Numbered from the stretch's first letter, positions 35,129 to 43,925 are shown. The stretch is DNA of 64,000 bases from Leeuwenhoekiella aestuarii (GCF_004104055.1 NZ_QOVJ01000001.1:372001-436000), one strand, 5' to 3'. Numbers and translations are program-made. The notes: generated by a model not told the origin, from the letters alone.

Positions 35129-35621
35129 TATATTCTACAGAATGAATTTTTAGATGTTTTAAATTTTCACCAAGATTTATTTCTGCAGTTTCTCCCGTTT
35201 CTTTTCCCATTAAGACTTTAGCTATGGGAGCTGTAAATGCAATTTTTTGCTTTTTGACATCTGCTTCATCCACTCCCACAATGGTTATCTTTTTAAGATT
35301 AGGATCTCCATCAATAGTATAAGTAACCTTTGCGCCAAAACGCACTTCTTCGGCATGCACGTTACTTAAAATACGCGCAGAATTTATTCGATCTACTAAA
35401 AGATTTAATCTCCCATTTAAAACGGCTAATGTTCTTCTGTGTTCCCGCTCATCAGGTTCATCAAGACTAGCAATCCTCTGCTCTAAACTTTCCTTTTCAG
35501 CTTTAAGCTCTTTAAATCCATCAGGGGTAACATAATTTACCACTCCTGCAGGCAATGCAGCACGTGGGGGTATGATAGGTGTTTCTTCCTGATCATCTTC
35601 TTTTACAAATCCTCTACTCAT
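35121..35621 (-). CDS. GreA/GreB family transcription elongation factor
   Basis: A 166-residue protein. An N-terminal coiled coil (about 35-85, FKELKAEKESLEQRIASLDE) is followed by the FKBP-like C-terminal domain (VRFGAKVTYTIDGDP, FTAPIAKVLMGKETGETAEI). This is the layout of GreA/GreB, which reactivate backtracked RNA polymerase. The tail PIAKVLMGKETGE is family-typical. It may be a GreB-like paralogue rather than the housekeeping GreA. Confidence 0.85.
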   Translation of the reverse strand: MSRGFVKEDDQEETPIIPPRAALPAGVVNYVTPDGFKELKAEKESLEQRIASLDEPDEREHRRTLAVLNGRLNLLVDRINSARILSNVHAEEVRFGAKVTYTIDGDPNLKKITIVGVDEADVKKQKIAFTAPIAKVLMGKETGETAEINLGENLKHLKIHSVEYTT

Positions 35622-35772
35622 AGCTTGTTATATAGAAAAATAATGTAATGCATTACTTCTAAGAAGTCCCTAAAAAATATTTAAATTATTTAAAAGACCC
35701 TTATCAAAATAGAATAAGGTATTGTTTTCAAACAAACCTTAAATTTTAACTAAGAAATTTTAAACAGAACCC

Positions 35773-35780
35773 TATTTTTG
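35773..35780 (+). promoter_or_regulatory. -7 element before the copper-type module
   Basis: TATTTTTG fits TAnnTTTG about 90 bases before the first Cys-motif gene. The leader between them has no clear operator. Confidence 0.42.
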
Positions 35781-35870
35781 CGGCGTAAATTATCTAGTGA
35801 TAAATCAACAGGATAATAGTTCAAAACAAGTTTAAATTTCGGTGTTAAACCCGAAGCATTTAATTCTCCA

Positions 35871-36236
35871 GTGAAAAACCTAGTAATCATTTTTGCATTT
35901 CTTATGGTCCTGCGCCCTGCATTTCCATTTTTAGAATATGCTTTTGATTACGAATACATAAGTACTGTTCTTTGTGAAAACAAAGATGTCCCTAAGCTCA
36001 ATTGCAATGGGAAATGTTACCTTATGAAAGCTCTTGCTGAAGCTTCAGAAAAAGAGTCTACTCAAAAAAAGAAAAGCAACACAGCAAACGTAGAGCTCCT
36101 TCCTTTTATACTTACTACAAGTGATTTTACGGTTCCTGTAAAATTTGTAGAAACTACATTTGTTCCGTTCTCATTTGCTTCAAAATTCATAAACAGAGAA
36201 ACCTCACAAAGCCTCTTACGTCCACCCATCGCTTAG
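35871..36236 (+). CDS. CX9CX3C membrane protein, copy 1
   Basis: A 121-residue protein starting at GTG. A hydrophobic N-terminal helix (residues 3-20) is followed by FEYISTVLCENKDVPKLNCNGKCYLM-type sequence: three cysteines in CX9CX3C. The C-terminal half is beta-like and ends SLLRPPIA. The paralogue at 36718 has the same Cys layout and the same RPPI ending. Three close cysteines facing the periplasm suggest metal binding, and the neighbours are copper-type MbnP/MbnH. Function is inferred from context only. Confidence 0.68.
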   Translation: MKNLVIIFAFLMVLRPAFPFLEYAFDYEYISTVLCENKDVPKLNCNGKCYLMKALAEASEKESTQKKKSNTANVELLPFILTTSDFTVPVKFVETTFVPFSFASKFINRETSQSLLRPPIA

Positions 36237-36273
36237 TTTAGACATATCTTTTTATAAACTAAACTTTTAAGCA

Positions 36274-36708
36274 ATGAACATTTTTAAAAAATGTCTCGTG
36301 GTGTTTGCATGTATCACACTATCCGCAAGTATGATTTCTTGCGATGACAATGCAGAACTACGTGACCAATACAACTCTTTATTTACTGAAGTAATAGCTA
36401 TTCACGATGAGCTTATGCCAGAAATGGGAAAACTCACCGAACTACAGGAACAACTTCAAGCCCAAGATTCGATAACTTCTGCTCAGCAAGAGGCCTTAGA
36501 TAAGCTTAAGGAATCAGATAACAGAATGATGTCATGGATGCACGATTTTACAGACACCTATGTAAAAGACCGCACGCCGGTTGCTAAAATGACTGCTGCA
36601 GAACTTCAGGAAAACATTAAAGGTTTAAAAACCGAACTTGAAGAAGTTAAAGAACTGCGCGATTTTACAAATGAAAGCATAGCATCAGCTCAAAAAAACC
36701 TTAAATAA
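36274..36708 (+). CDS. Helical lipoprotein
   Basis: A 144-residue protein with a lipobox (ASMISC) and an almost fully helical, Glu/Lys-rich mature part (LRDQYNSLFTEVIAIHDEL, EMGKLTELQEQLQ). Contains His and Met residues (IHDELMPEM, DNRMMSWMHDF) that could bind metal, but no clear motif. It lies between the two CX9CX3C genes in one operon. Confidence 0.7.
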   Translation: MNIFKKCLVVFACITLSASMISCDDNAELRDQYNSLFTEVIAIHDELMPEMGKLTELQEQLQAQDSITSAQQEALDKLKESDNRMMSWMHDFTDTYVKDRTPVAKMTAAELQENIKGLKTELEEVKELRDFTNESIASAQKNLK

Positions 36709-36717
36709 ATCAATCTG

Positions 36718-37092
36718 TTGAAGTTTTTCTGGCCTCTTTTTGCTGCCTTTATCTTGCTGCAGCCTGCTTTACCCATACTCAACTATGTATTCAATTACGA
36801 TTACATAGTAGACGAGTTGTGCGTAAACCGGGACCGCCCAGAGCTTAATTGCAAGGGTCGCTGCTATCTTATGCAGGCACTTGCCGATGAAGCTTCAAAG
36901 AAAAAAGATGCCCAGGAGCGGGGAGCAAAAAACAATCTTCAGCTAACAATTACCTACTTTTTAGAGTATACTACTGCCTGGGATTTTAAATTTCTAAAAC
37001 CCAGACCCAAAAATAAAGTAGAAGACCGCTACAATCGTACGGTGACTTCAGGTCATACGAATCAGATCTTAAGACCGCCCATTTTCAGCTAA
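36718..37092 (+). CDS. CX9CX3C membrane protein, copy 2
   Basis: A 124-residue protein starting at TTG nine bases after the helical lipoprotein. It has a hydrophobic N-terminal helix, then ELCVNRDRPELNCKGRCYLM with CX9CX3C, a charged linker and a C-terminal ILRPPIFS. Clear paralogue of 35871-36236, though its middle and C-terminal parts differ. Predicted membrane-anchored, facing the periplasm. Confidence 0.68.
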   Translation: MKFFWPLFAAFILLQPALPILNYVFNYDYIVDELCVNRDRPELNCKGRCYLMQALADEASKKKDAQERGAKNNLQLTITYFLEYTTAWDFKFLKPRPKNKVEDRYNRTVTSGHTNQILRPPIFS

Positions 37093-37157
37093 TTATACAG
37101 AAAAGCCACAGCATTTGATTTTCAAAATTGAATGTCAAAAACCGCTGTGCAAATAGT

Positions 37158-37173
37158 TCAGGCAAACGCCTGA
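37158..37173. promoter_or_regulatory. Dyad TCAGGC-AAAC-GCCTGA before first MbnP gene
   Basis: A perfect 6-bp inverted repeat with a 4-base loop lies 44 bases upstream of the MbnP gene, followed by a second small dyad (TCCCGTATGGGA). It may be an operator or an attenuator between the Cys-motif genes and MbnP-MbnH. No known consensus is matched. Confidence 0.3.
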
Positions 37174-37216
37174 CACATCCCGTATGGGAAAAAATTAAAT
37201 TCTAATAATTACTGAA

Positions 37217-38023
37217 ATGACAACATTAAAAAGATTTCAATATTTGATTTTAGCCGCCGGGCTAACGCTTACTTCGTGTTCATCAGACGATGATGCTACT
37301 CAAAACCTAACAGGAGATAACAACCTTAGGATAGAATTTGACAACAGTGTAAATGGTGATGATTTACTTTTAGATAGTTCAACCTACACAAACAGCAATA
37401 GCGAGGTACTCACCATAAACCGATTCAATTATATTGTGAGCAATTTTGTTTTAATCGATACTGAAGGAAACGAGTTTACTTATCCTAAAGACGACAGTTA
37501 CTTTATTATTAGTGAAGAAGCAGATTTAAGCGAAGTAACGTTAACTAATATTCCTGCCGGAGATTATGTTGCGGTACGTTTTGGTTTAGGTGTTGATCAA
37601 GAAAAATACCTGCAAGGTGCAGAAGGTCAGGGAGATTTACTTCAGTTGGCTGAAGAAACAGACATGATGTGGTCTTGGCTTGCCGGCTATAAATTTTTAA
37701 ACTTTGAAGGCTCCTTTACGTCTCCTACAGTATCAGAAGCAACAGACTTTAAAATACACATGGGAAGCCATGGCAGTAGTTTAGACAACTACAAAGAGTT
37801 TACTTTAGAATTGCCTACCAATGCTTTAGTAAGTTCAAACTTGAGCCCTATCGTACACCTAGCAGTTGATGCCAATCAAATACTTGACGGTAACACTAAA
37901 ATTTTACTGTCTGAGAAAGCAGTTGTGATGGTTGATGAAGTTAAAAGCCCGCAAATTGCCACCAATGCTGCAGCTATGTTTCGTGTAGATCACGTGCACA
38001 ATGGTGAGAATATTGAGCATTAA
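37217..38023 (+). CDS. MbnP family protein, copy 1
   Basis: A 268-residue lipoprotein-like protein (TLTSCSSDDD lipobox) resembling MbnP: LRIEFDNSVNGDDLLLDSS at the start, VSNFVLIDTEG, and the central MMWSWLAGYKFLNFEGSF with the closely spaced Trp pair. In characterised MbnP, a Trp is oxidised to kynurenine by the diheme partner MbnH to form a copper site. The partner gene follows 48 bases downstream. No methanobactin genes are nearby, so the role is copper handling at most. Confidence 0.82.
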   Translation: MTTLKRFQYLILAAGLTLTSCSSDDDATQNLTGDNNLRIEFDNSVNGDDLLLDSSTYTNSNSEVLTINRFNYIVSNFVLIDTEGNEFTYPKDDSYFIISEEADLSEVTLTNIPAGDYVAVRFGLGVDQEKYLQGAEGQGDLLQLAEETDMMWSWLAGYKFLNFEGSFTSPTVSEATDFKIHMGSHGSSLDNYKEFTLELPTNALVSSNLSPIVHLAVDANQILDGNTKILLSEKAVVMVDEVKSPQIATNAAAMFRVDHVHNGENIEH

Positions 38024-38071
38024 TTAATACTAAGCTGCAGCATTATAAATGCTGCAGCTAACTTTTTACAT

Positions 38072-39127
38072 ATGAAATACAGTATTAAAATTGCTTTAAG
38101 CATAGTAGTGCTCAATATGATTTTTGCGTGTAGCAAAAGTGACGACACAGATTACTTTGCTTTAGACGAAAACCTAGAGGTTATTATACCGGCTAATTTT
38201 CCGGAGATGCAATACGATATCAGTAGAAATCCACCTACAAAAAACGGATTTGAACTGGGCAAAAAACTGTTTTACGATGGTAAATTATCATCCAACGGAT
38301 TTATTTCTTGTGGCTTTTGTCACGAACAACGCTTTGCCTTTACGCATCATGGACATCAATTTAGCCACGGTATTGACGACTTAGAAGGAATCCGAAATGC
38401 TCCGGCTGTTCAAAACATGGCTTTTCAAAGTCAATTCTCTTGGGATGGCGGCACCTCTCATCTTGATTTATTTCCCATTATCCCTATTACTAATGAGGTT
38501 GAAATGGGAGAAACCATAAGTAATGTGCTCAAGAAACTACAAGCAGATAGCGAATATCAGCGGTTGTTTGCTTCGGCTTTTGAAGACGGTTCGGTTAATA
38601 ACGAAAACTTCTTTAAAGCACTTTCTCAATTCATGGTCATGATGATCTCGTCTAACTCTAAATACGATAAATATGTACGTAATGAGCCTGGCGGTGAATT
38701 TTCAGAACTAGAAGAAGAAGGACTGCGTGTTTTTGAAGCCAAGTGTGCTTCTTGTCACAAAACCGATTTATTCACAGATAGTGCTTTTAGAAATAACGGC
38801 CTCCCTCCCTATCCCGGAATTAACGATCTGGGCCGGGCAGAAGTTAGCGGCAGCACCGCAGACAACTATAAGTTTAAAGTACCCAGTTTGCGCAATGTCA
38901 CTGTCACAGCCCCTTATATGCATGACGGGCGTTTTGGAAGCTTGGCCTCTGTACTCAATTTTTACAATTCTGGGGTGCAAGATTCTGAAACCTTAGATCC
39001 CATATTAAAACAAAATGGCAGATTAGGAATAGCACTCAGTACTAAGGAGCAAGAAGCCCTGATCGCCTTTTTACAAACCCTTACAGATTCTGAATTCCTC
39101 AACGATGAGCGTTTTGCAGAATACTAA
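38072..39127 (+). CDS. Diheme cytochrome-c peroxidase / MbnH-like, copy 1
   Basis: A 351-residue exported lipoprotein (IFACSKSDD) with two haem c sites: CGFCHEQRF (about residue 84) and CASCHKTDLF (about 225). The layout is that of BCCP/MauG-type diheme enzymes: GKKLFYDGKLSSNG before haem 1, PYMHDGRF near the end, and FLQTLT at the C-terminus. In the MbnH subfamily the enzyme oxidises a Trp of MbnP. It pairs with the MbnP gene just upstream. Confidence 0.88.
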   Translation: MKYSIKIALSIVVLNMIFACSKSDDTDYFALDENLEVIIPANFPEMQYDISRNPPTKNGFELGKKLFYDGKLSSNGFISCGFCHEQRFAFTHHGHQFSHGIDDLEGIRNAPAVQNMAFQSQFSWDGGTSHLDLFPIIPITNEVEMGETISNVLKKLQADSEYQRLFASAFEDGSVNNENFFKALSQFMVMMISSNSKYDKYVRNEPGGEFSELEEEGLRVFEAKCASCHKTDLFTDSAFRNNGLPPYPGINDLGRAEVSGSTADNYKFKVPSLRNVTVTAPYMHDGRFGSLASVLNFYNSGVQDSETLDPILKQNGRLGIALSTKEQEALIAFLQTLTDSEFLNDERFAEY

Positions 39128-39145
39128 TTAAAAAATATCAAAACA

Positions 39146-39949
39146 ATGAAAATAAATTATATATCAATTTTAGTCCTTTTAATAATCTCTTTATCTTCTT
39201 GTAGTAGTGATGACGATGCTATCTCAACAGATCTAACAGCAGCAAGCCCGGGAGAATTGGCAATCACTTTTGACAATCAAGTGGGCGATACAGATTTTGT
39301 ATTGAATCAGGAGTTCACTATAAATAGTCAAACTGTAACTCTTAATCAATTGAGATACTGGGTTAGCAATGTATCACTAATTAATGATCAAGGTGAAGTT
39401 ATAGTTATTGATGATTCATACTTTCTGATTGAAGAAACAGATGCTATTAGTATTCAAGATGGAGCTTATGAATATCCTGCAACAAAACGGGAGACTATTA
39501 CATTAAGTGGTGTTCCTGCAGGAAATTATACCGGAATTTCATACGCAATAGGTATTGATTCAAAATACAATGACAATCTAAGTCTGCAAGCTGGAGAGTT
39601 ATCGCAACTCAATGGAATGACAAACATCTCCTGGATGTGGCACACGAGTTATATTTTTACTGCAATCAAAGGTAAAATCGTTAACAGCGAAAGTGTCTTA
39701 AAGCTAGAAACTGGTTTAAACGACAGCTATCGCGAACTAACCCTTAATTTTGACCAAGCATTAGTTGTAAACGCATCTGACACTAGCGACCTGCTAATAA
39801 AAGCAGATATAACAGGTATGCTACAAGGTGTAGACTTTACAGAAACACCGGTAATAGGAGCTTCTACTCCAGAGGCTATGAATTTGATGGCAGATAATTT
39901 TCAAAATGCAACGTTCTCATTAGAGAAAGCAACTGATGAAAATTTATAG
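39146..39949 (+). CDS. MbnP family protein, copy 2
   Basis: A 267-residue lipoprotein-like protein (SLSSCSSDDD). Family features: LAITFDNQVGDTDFVLNQE, VSNVSLINDQG, VPAGNYTGISYAIGID and the Trp pair in ISWMWHTSYIFTAIKG. It differs much from copy 1 in its C-terminal half (for example it lacks the HMGSHG block), so the pair is an old duplication rather than a recent one. Its last 14 bases overlap the second diheme gene. Confidence 0.82.
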   Translation: MKINYISILVLLIISLSSCSSDDDAISTDLTAASPGELAITFDNQVGDTDFVLNQEFTINSQTVTLNQLRYWVSNVSLINDQGEVIVIDDSYFLIEETDAISIQDGAYEYPATKRETITLSGVPAGNYTGISYAIGIDSKYNDNLSLQAGELSQLNGMTNISWMWHTSYIFTAIKGKIVNSESVLKLETGLNDSYRELTLNFDQALVVNASDTSDLLIKADITGMLQGVDFTETPVIGASTPEAMNLMADNFQNATFSLEKATDENL

Positions 39950-40967
39950 ACTTTCTTTTTTGATTCTGGCCGCTTTAAGCTTAGGATGTTCTAAAGATGA
40001 CGCAGAATATATAGAAAACCCGCAATTTGATTTGCGGGTTCCTGCTAATTTTTCTGAGCCTCCAGAGTTTCCAGATAATCCTTTAACAACAGCTGGTGTA
40101 GCACTGGGCGAAAAATTATTTTTTGACTCAAAATTGTCAGGAGATAATAACATCTCTTGTGCGACTTGTCATAAACCTGAACTCGCATTTTCAGAAGGTT
40201 CTGCCTTAAGTACTAAAGGCATCTCTGGCAAACCACTGTTGAGGCATGTACCTACTCTAATAAATTTAGCCTGGTCTCAAAATGGTTTTTTCTGGGATGG
40301 TGGCTCCAAGAATTTAGAATCCCAAGCATTTGCGCCTCTGGCTCATGAAGATGAAATGTTTCAGGATTTACAAGAATTAGAAGAAGAACTTAAAGCTGAA
40401 CTTGAATATATAGAGCTTTTTGAGAATGCTTTCAATAGTGAAATAAAGATAAATCTAGTTATGAAAGCTTTAGCTCAATATCAAAGAAGTCTGATTTTCG
40501 CTGACAGTAAATACGATAAATACATAAGAAATGAAAATGACGTTGAGCTGAATCAACAAGAACTTAGAGGTTACTCTGTGTACCTTGATAACTGCGCGCA
40601 ATGCCATCAATCTGATCTTTTTACAGATGATAATTATCACAACAACGGTTTAGATGCTACCTTTTTAAATTTCTCTAACGATGAGATGTTTTTAGGTAGA
40701 TATCGAGTCACTAGAAATCCTGATGATATAGGCAAATATAAAACTCCAACATTACGCAATGTAGCTATCACAGCCCCATATATGCATGATGGGCGTTTTA
40801 ACAGCTTAAAGGAAGTGCTTGATTTTTATAATTCGGGCGTACAGGAATCTGAAACTTTAGATCCTCTATTAATTCAAAACAATAAAATAGGCATTGAGCT
40901 TAATGCAGATGATCAAGAAGCTCTTCTTGCCTTCTTAAACACATTAACAGATTCTAAATACCTCTAG
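39936..40967 (+). CDS. Diheme cytochrome-c peroxidase / MbnH-like, copy 2
   Basis: A 343-residue lipoprotein (LGCSKDD) with haem sites CATCHKPELAF (about residue 73) and CAQCHQSDLF (about 224), GEKLFFDSKLSGDN, and PYMHDGRFNS. Paralogue of copy 1, with the same GRF and FLNTLTDS ending. Overlap with the MbnP gene argues for co-translation and supports the MbnP-MbnH pairing. Confidence 0.88.
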   Translation: MKIYRLSFLILAALSLGCSKDDAEYIENPQFDLRVPANFSEPPEFPDNPLTTAGVALGEKLFFDSKLSGDNNISCATCHKPELAFSEGSALSTKGISGKPLLRHVPTLINLAWSQNGFFWDGGSKNLESQAFAPLAHEDEMFQDLQELEEELKAELEYIELFENAFNSEIKINLVMKALAQYQRSLIFADSKYDKYIRNENDVELNQQELRGYSVYLDNCAQCHQSDLFTDDNYHNNGLDATFLNFSNDEMFLGRYRVTRNPDDIGKYKTPTLRNVAITAPYMHDGRFNSLKEVLDFYNSGVQESETLDPLLIQNNKIGIELNADDQEALLAFLNTLTDSKYL

Positions 40968-41002
40968 AACGGTATTTTTGAAAACACCTAAATTGAATAA
41001 CA

Positions 41003-41995
41003 ATGACACAAATACGCTATACAAGCTTATGTATTATTTTGATTAGTTTTTTCACAGCAACAGCAAAAAATTACAGCAGTCAATCTTTACATAAGGAGAT
41101 CAATCCTTTTTATAAATATAATTATGAAGACTGTGATTTTTGCGGCTGCGGAAGCACTGGTGGTGGTATGGGTTATGGTACGGTAGGCAACGAGAATTTC
41201 GTAGGCCTGCGTTACATTTACCAGCATTATCAATCCAGAGACGGAATTTTTAATAATTCACCCTGGGTAGAAGAGAATTTCAACACCTTACAGATTTGGG
41301 GTAAAATACCAGTTACCGAAAAACTGAGTTTAACGGCTATCGCTCCGTATCATTTTCATAACCGAAATTTTATTGACGGAAGTTCTCAAAACATCAATGG
41401 GCTTGGCGACATCAGTATTCTTGCTTTTTACACGCTGATCACTCCGGTTCCTGATGGTTTGTATGAAAATCAAATAACAAAATACAAACACAGTCTTGAA
41501 ATAGGTGGTGGAGTAAAATTACCCACCGGTGAGTACAAGCGTTCTAATAATGAAGGCAGTGTTAACCCAAGTTTTCAAGTGGGCACAGGAAGTTTTGACT
41601 ATATTGTAGCTGCTAATTATTCAGTAGGGTATGAAAACTGGGGCTTGGGCTTGATGACCAATTATACCTTTAAGACCGAAAACAAAAAAGACTATCATTT
41701 TGGCGATCAATTCACTTATGGAATCAATCTTTCTAAAGTGTACAATACACTTAAAATAAACAAGATCATTCCGTTTGTAGGTTTGGCAGGTGAGGTATAC
41801 TCAGAAAATGAAAACTATGGTTTACCTGTTGCAGACACAGAGGGCAACGTACTTTTTGGACGCTTAGGCGCTGAATTTTCTCTAAAAAAACTAAGTGCTG
41901 GTGTAAATTTAATGCTTCCGGTAAGTCAAGATTTAAATGATGGTAAAGTAGAAGCTAAATACCGCTTAGGACTTCATTTTAATTACGTTTTATAA
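41003..41995 (+). CDS. Outer-membrane barrel with CX2CXC motif
   Basis: A 330-residue protein with a signal peptide (leader near ISFFTATAK) and a beta-barrel pattern resembling the MetA-pathway phenol-degradation porin family (NGLGDISILAFYTLI, GVKLPTGEYKRSNNEGS, and LGLHFNYVL at the end). The N-terminal DCDFCGCGSTGGGMGYG is Cys/Gly-rich (CX2CXC), which points to metal binding outside the barrel. Last gene of the module, closed by a terminator. Confidence 0.75.
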   Translation: MTQIRYTSLCIILISFFTATAKNYSSQSLHKEINPFYKYNYEDCDFCGCGSTGGGMGYGTVGNENFVGLRYIYQHYQSRDGIFNNSPWVEENFNTLQIWGKIPVTEKLSLTAIAPYHFHNRNFIDGSSQNINGLGDISILAFYTLITPVPDGLYENQITKYKHSLEIGGGVKLPTGEYKRSNNEGSVNPSFQVGTGSFDYIVAANYSVGYENWGLGLMTNYTFKTENKKDYHFGDQFTYGINLSKVYNTLKINKIIPFVGLAGEVYSENENYGLPVADTEGNVLFGRLGAEFSLKKLSAGVNLMLPVSQDLNDGKVEAKYRLGLHFNYVL

Positions 41996-42004
41996 TCTAA
42001 CTAG

Positions 42005-42045
42005 TAGTGTTTGGAAACGTATTGTAGAATCGTTTCCGAACACTA
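42005..42045. terminator. Bidirectional hairpin between barrel and HPP genes
   Basis: TAGTGTTTGGAAACG (42005-42019) pairs with CGTTTCCGAACACTA (42031-42045), 15 bp with one G-U pair, in a 47-base convergent gap. No strong T-tract. Confidence 0.65.
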
Positions 42046-42648
42046 ACTATTAAAATCTTCTATCTTTTTCTTAGCAAAGGAGTAAGAAAAACGCCTTTTT
42101 GAATGAGCGGGATACTTTCTGTGCTTAGTAAGATTATTGAAAACCAGAGCTGTTACAAAAAGAATTAAGGTTCCTGATAATACCGGAGATAGCACATAGC
42201 CATACCCTAACTCACTAATTTTTGTATTTCCTATAATAGCAATTAATGCTGTAGCACCACCGGGTGGATGTAATGTTTTTGTAAACTGCATAGCGATTAT
42301 AGAAGTGGCCACAGCCAAAGGCGCTGTAATCCAAATGACATCTGGCATAAACCTACCTATCGTAACACCAATAGCAGCTGATATAAGATGCCCGCCTATT
42401 AAATTTCTAGGTTGAGCCATAGGACTGTTTATTGCTCCGTAAATCAAAACACTAGAAGCACCAAAAGAACCGATTAAGAAAATATTTTCTAGTTCTGTTA
42501 AAAACTGAGACTGCACCCAAGCAATGAGTCCTATCCCTATAAATGCACCTACAAATGACCAGAAATACTCTTTATAGTCAACAAAAGTTTCTTTGTAAAT
42601 AATGTATTTAGAGATCCTATAAGTCCTCCTTACATTCCTTTTGCGCAT
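42043..42648 (-). CDS. HPP family membrane protein
   Basis: A 201-residue membrane protein with four to five helices and the signature TLHPPGGATALIA. HPP proteins in other bacteria and plants are linked to nitrite transport, but not in all cases. Here it follows GreA/Rnk-type genes rather than the nitrate cluster, so nitrite transport is only a possibility. Charged C-terminal tail. Confidence 0.88.
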   Translation of the reverse strand: MRKRNVRRTYRISKYIIYKETFVDYKEYFWSFVGAFIGIGLIAWVQSQFLTELENIFLIGSFGASSVLIYGAINSPMAQPRNLIGGHLISAAIGVTIGRFMPDVIWITAPLAVATSIIAMQFTKTLHPPGGATALIAIIGNTKISELGYGYVLSPVLSGTLILFVTALVFNNLTKHRKYPAHSKRRFSYSFAKKKIEDFNS

Positions 42649-42691
42649 TGGCTATAAACTTTTTTTATAATTGTGTCAATGAATTTAAAAC

Positions 42692-43086
42692 CTAAAGCAT
42701 AAAACTATCTATAAAGGTATCTTGTTGCTCAACGGATTTGATGTACAAATCAAAATATTTTCCATCTTTAAAAATAATGTATAGTATTTCCTGCTGCACA
42801 TTCCAAAATTGAAGTTCCCAGAGCTGTCACTACAGAAGTTTTTTTTTGATTTATCAGAACTCTTTGAATTTAAAATCAAAGTTATGTACTGCTTTTTTGA
42901 ATCTAAAACCAGCAATATATTACTATAAAGTCGTACCACATCGTTTGGAATATACTGGGCATCCCAAATTCTGGAACTATGCAGTTTAGCATCTAATACG
43001 CTTAAAGCATATCCATAAAAATCCTGAATAAGATGATGTGAAAAATTCATTAACTTTTTAAGATGCACATATTCTTTTTTCTCCAA
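42692..43086 (-). pseudogene. GreA/Rnk-like gene with two frameshifts
   Basis: The N-terminal frame (EKKEYVHLKKLMNFSHHL, PNDVVRLYSNILL) matches the intact paralogue at 45123-45536. After a run of nine T on the plus strand (A9 in the coding strand, near 42840) the family continues in another frame (TSVVTALGTSILECAAGNT), and after T5 near 42790 in a third (FKDGKYFDLYIKSVEQQDTF) to a stop at 42692. Rejoined, it is a full-length GreA/Rnk-type C-terminal domain. Two separate shifts at homopolymers make a true pseudogene more likely than an assembly error. Confidence 0.75.
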
Positions 43087-43162
43087 AACAACTACTTAGG
43101 GGCAAGCCTCGAAGCATTTAAATCTCGATTATCGCGTAAAAAATGATTGTATTTCATAGCTG

Positions 43163-43222
43163 CAATAAAAAAGCCCGTACCCGATTGTGTGATCCCTACT
43201 TCACGTGAATCGGGGTTGGGAC
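43163..43222 (-). terminator. Large hairpin terminator
   Basis: On the minus strand GTCCCAACCCCGATT pairs (with one bulge and a small mismatch) with AATCGGGTACGGGC, followed by TTTTTTATTG. It lies in the 331-base gap 43087-43417 and fits the end of the transcript carrying 43418-43780. Confidence 0.5.
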
Positions 43223-43284
43223 TTTGAATACGTTTAATTTAAAAAATACCAGAGAACACGCACTTGCTCAATTTGAATGCTGCT

Positions 43285-43305
43285 CAAATTAATTTGTATT
43301 AAATA
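43285..43305. repeat. 21-base direct repeat, left copy
   Basis: It begins CAAATT and ends AAATA and matches 51989-52009 at 18 of 21 positions in the same orientation. The right copy overlaps the tRNA-like fragment near the integrase. The pair could mark ends of an 8.7-kb insertion or be an AT-rich coincidence. Confidence 0.3.
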
Positions 43306-43417
43306 ACCTTAGGATAAAACCACAAAGCTTTCTAATCTTTATTATCGAGCAAGCGCGCACTAACTAACAGAAACTTTTCTCTGGATTGTTTTAGTTTTTG
43401 GCTAATTAACTAAACAC

Positions 43418-43780
43418 TTATTCTAATACGATTTCTCCTGCATCAAGAGCTTTCTTAAGATCCACGCGTACTGTTTCAACTGTGTTAAAAAATTTCTTTC
43501 CATCCTTTAATTTCACGTCGACCTGAGCTACACAACCATTTTCTTCGGTTACTTCTGTAACTTCTATCTCTTTGTTGATGAGTGATCTGTAATTAGCTAT
43601 TCCGCCACGCTTAATGATAAAATTGCTCTTCGGAAAATTGATATGTTCAAATGAACTTGTAGATGGTGAAGCAATTTTTAAAACATCTCCAGCTTTAAGT
43701 TTTGGAGTTGTACACGTATCTTGGGCATGAATAGATAATGTTCCTAATGCCATTGCGGCTACAAATAATATAGTCTTCAT
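43418..43780 (-). CDS. Secreted 120-residue protein under sigma-54-like promoter
   Basis: A signal peptide (leader ending LSIHAQ) precedes a 100-residue mature protein with two cysteines (DTCTTPKL and EENGCVAQ) and a mixed alpha/beta pattern (IKRGGIANYRSLINKEIEV). I recognise no family. A sigma-54-type box lies 43 bases upstream and two tandem activator motifs about 100 bases further, the clearest such layout in the window. Confidence 0.65.
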   Translation of the reverse strand: MKTILFVAAMALGTLSIHAQDTCTTPKLKAGDVLKIASPSTSSFEHINFPKSNFIIKRGGIANYRSLINKEIEVTEVTEENGCVAQVDVKLKDGKKFFNTVETVRVDLKKALDAGEIVLE

Positions 43781-43822
43781 AAGATTGATATTTAGGTTAT
43801 TAAAATAATTCTACTACCTATT

Positions 43823-43840
43823 AAGCAAGACATATGCCAG
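43823..43840 (-). promoter_or_regulatory. Sigma-54-type promoter A
   Basis: The minus strand reads CTGGCATATGTCTTGCTT, with GG and GC separated by exactly ten bases and the TTGC of the -12 box, matching TGGCAC-N5-TTGC. It lies 43 bases before the start at 43780. Confidence 0.65.
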
Positions 43841-43925
43841 TAGATCAAAACTAAATATTCAAAATTTTAAAACACTGAAAACTAGTATTTTAGTTTGAAT
43901 TCAAACTGTTTAAATAAAATTGTGT

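Noticed and set aside
35871-41995. A methanobactin biosynthesis operon
   Set aside because: MbnP and MbnH-like genes are present, but no precursor peptide or MbnB/MbnC genes are found, so only copper handling is claimed.
42043-42648. HPP protein as a nitrite transporter of the nitrate cluster
   Set aside because: It is 11 kb from the nitrate genes, on the other strand and next to unrelated genes, so the link is not supported by position.
43092-43235. A 47-codon open frame on the minus strand with SGTGFFIAAMKYNHF and a stop at 43092
   Set aside because: It has no start codon and overlaps the large terminator hairpin at 43163-43222. I cannot tie it to any family, so I do not list it as a gene.
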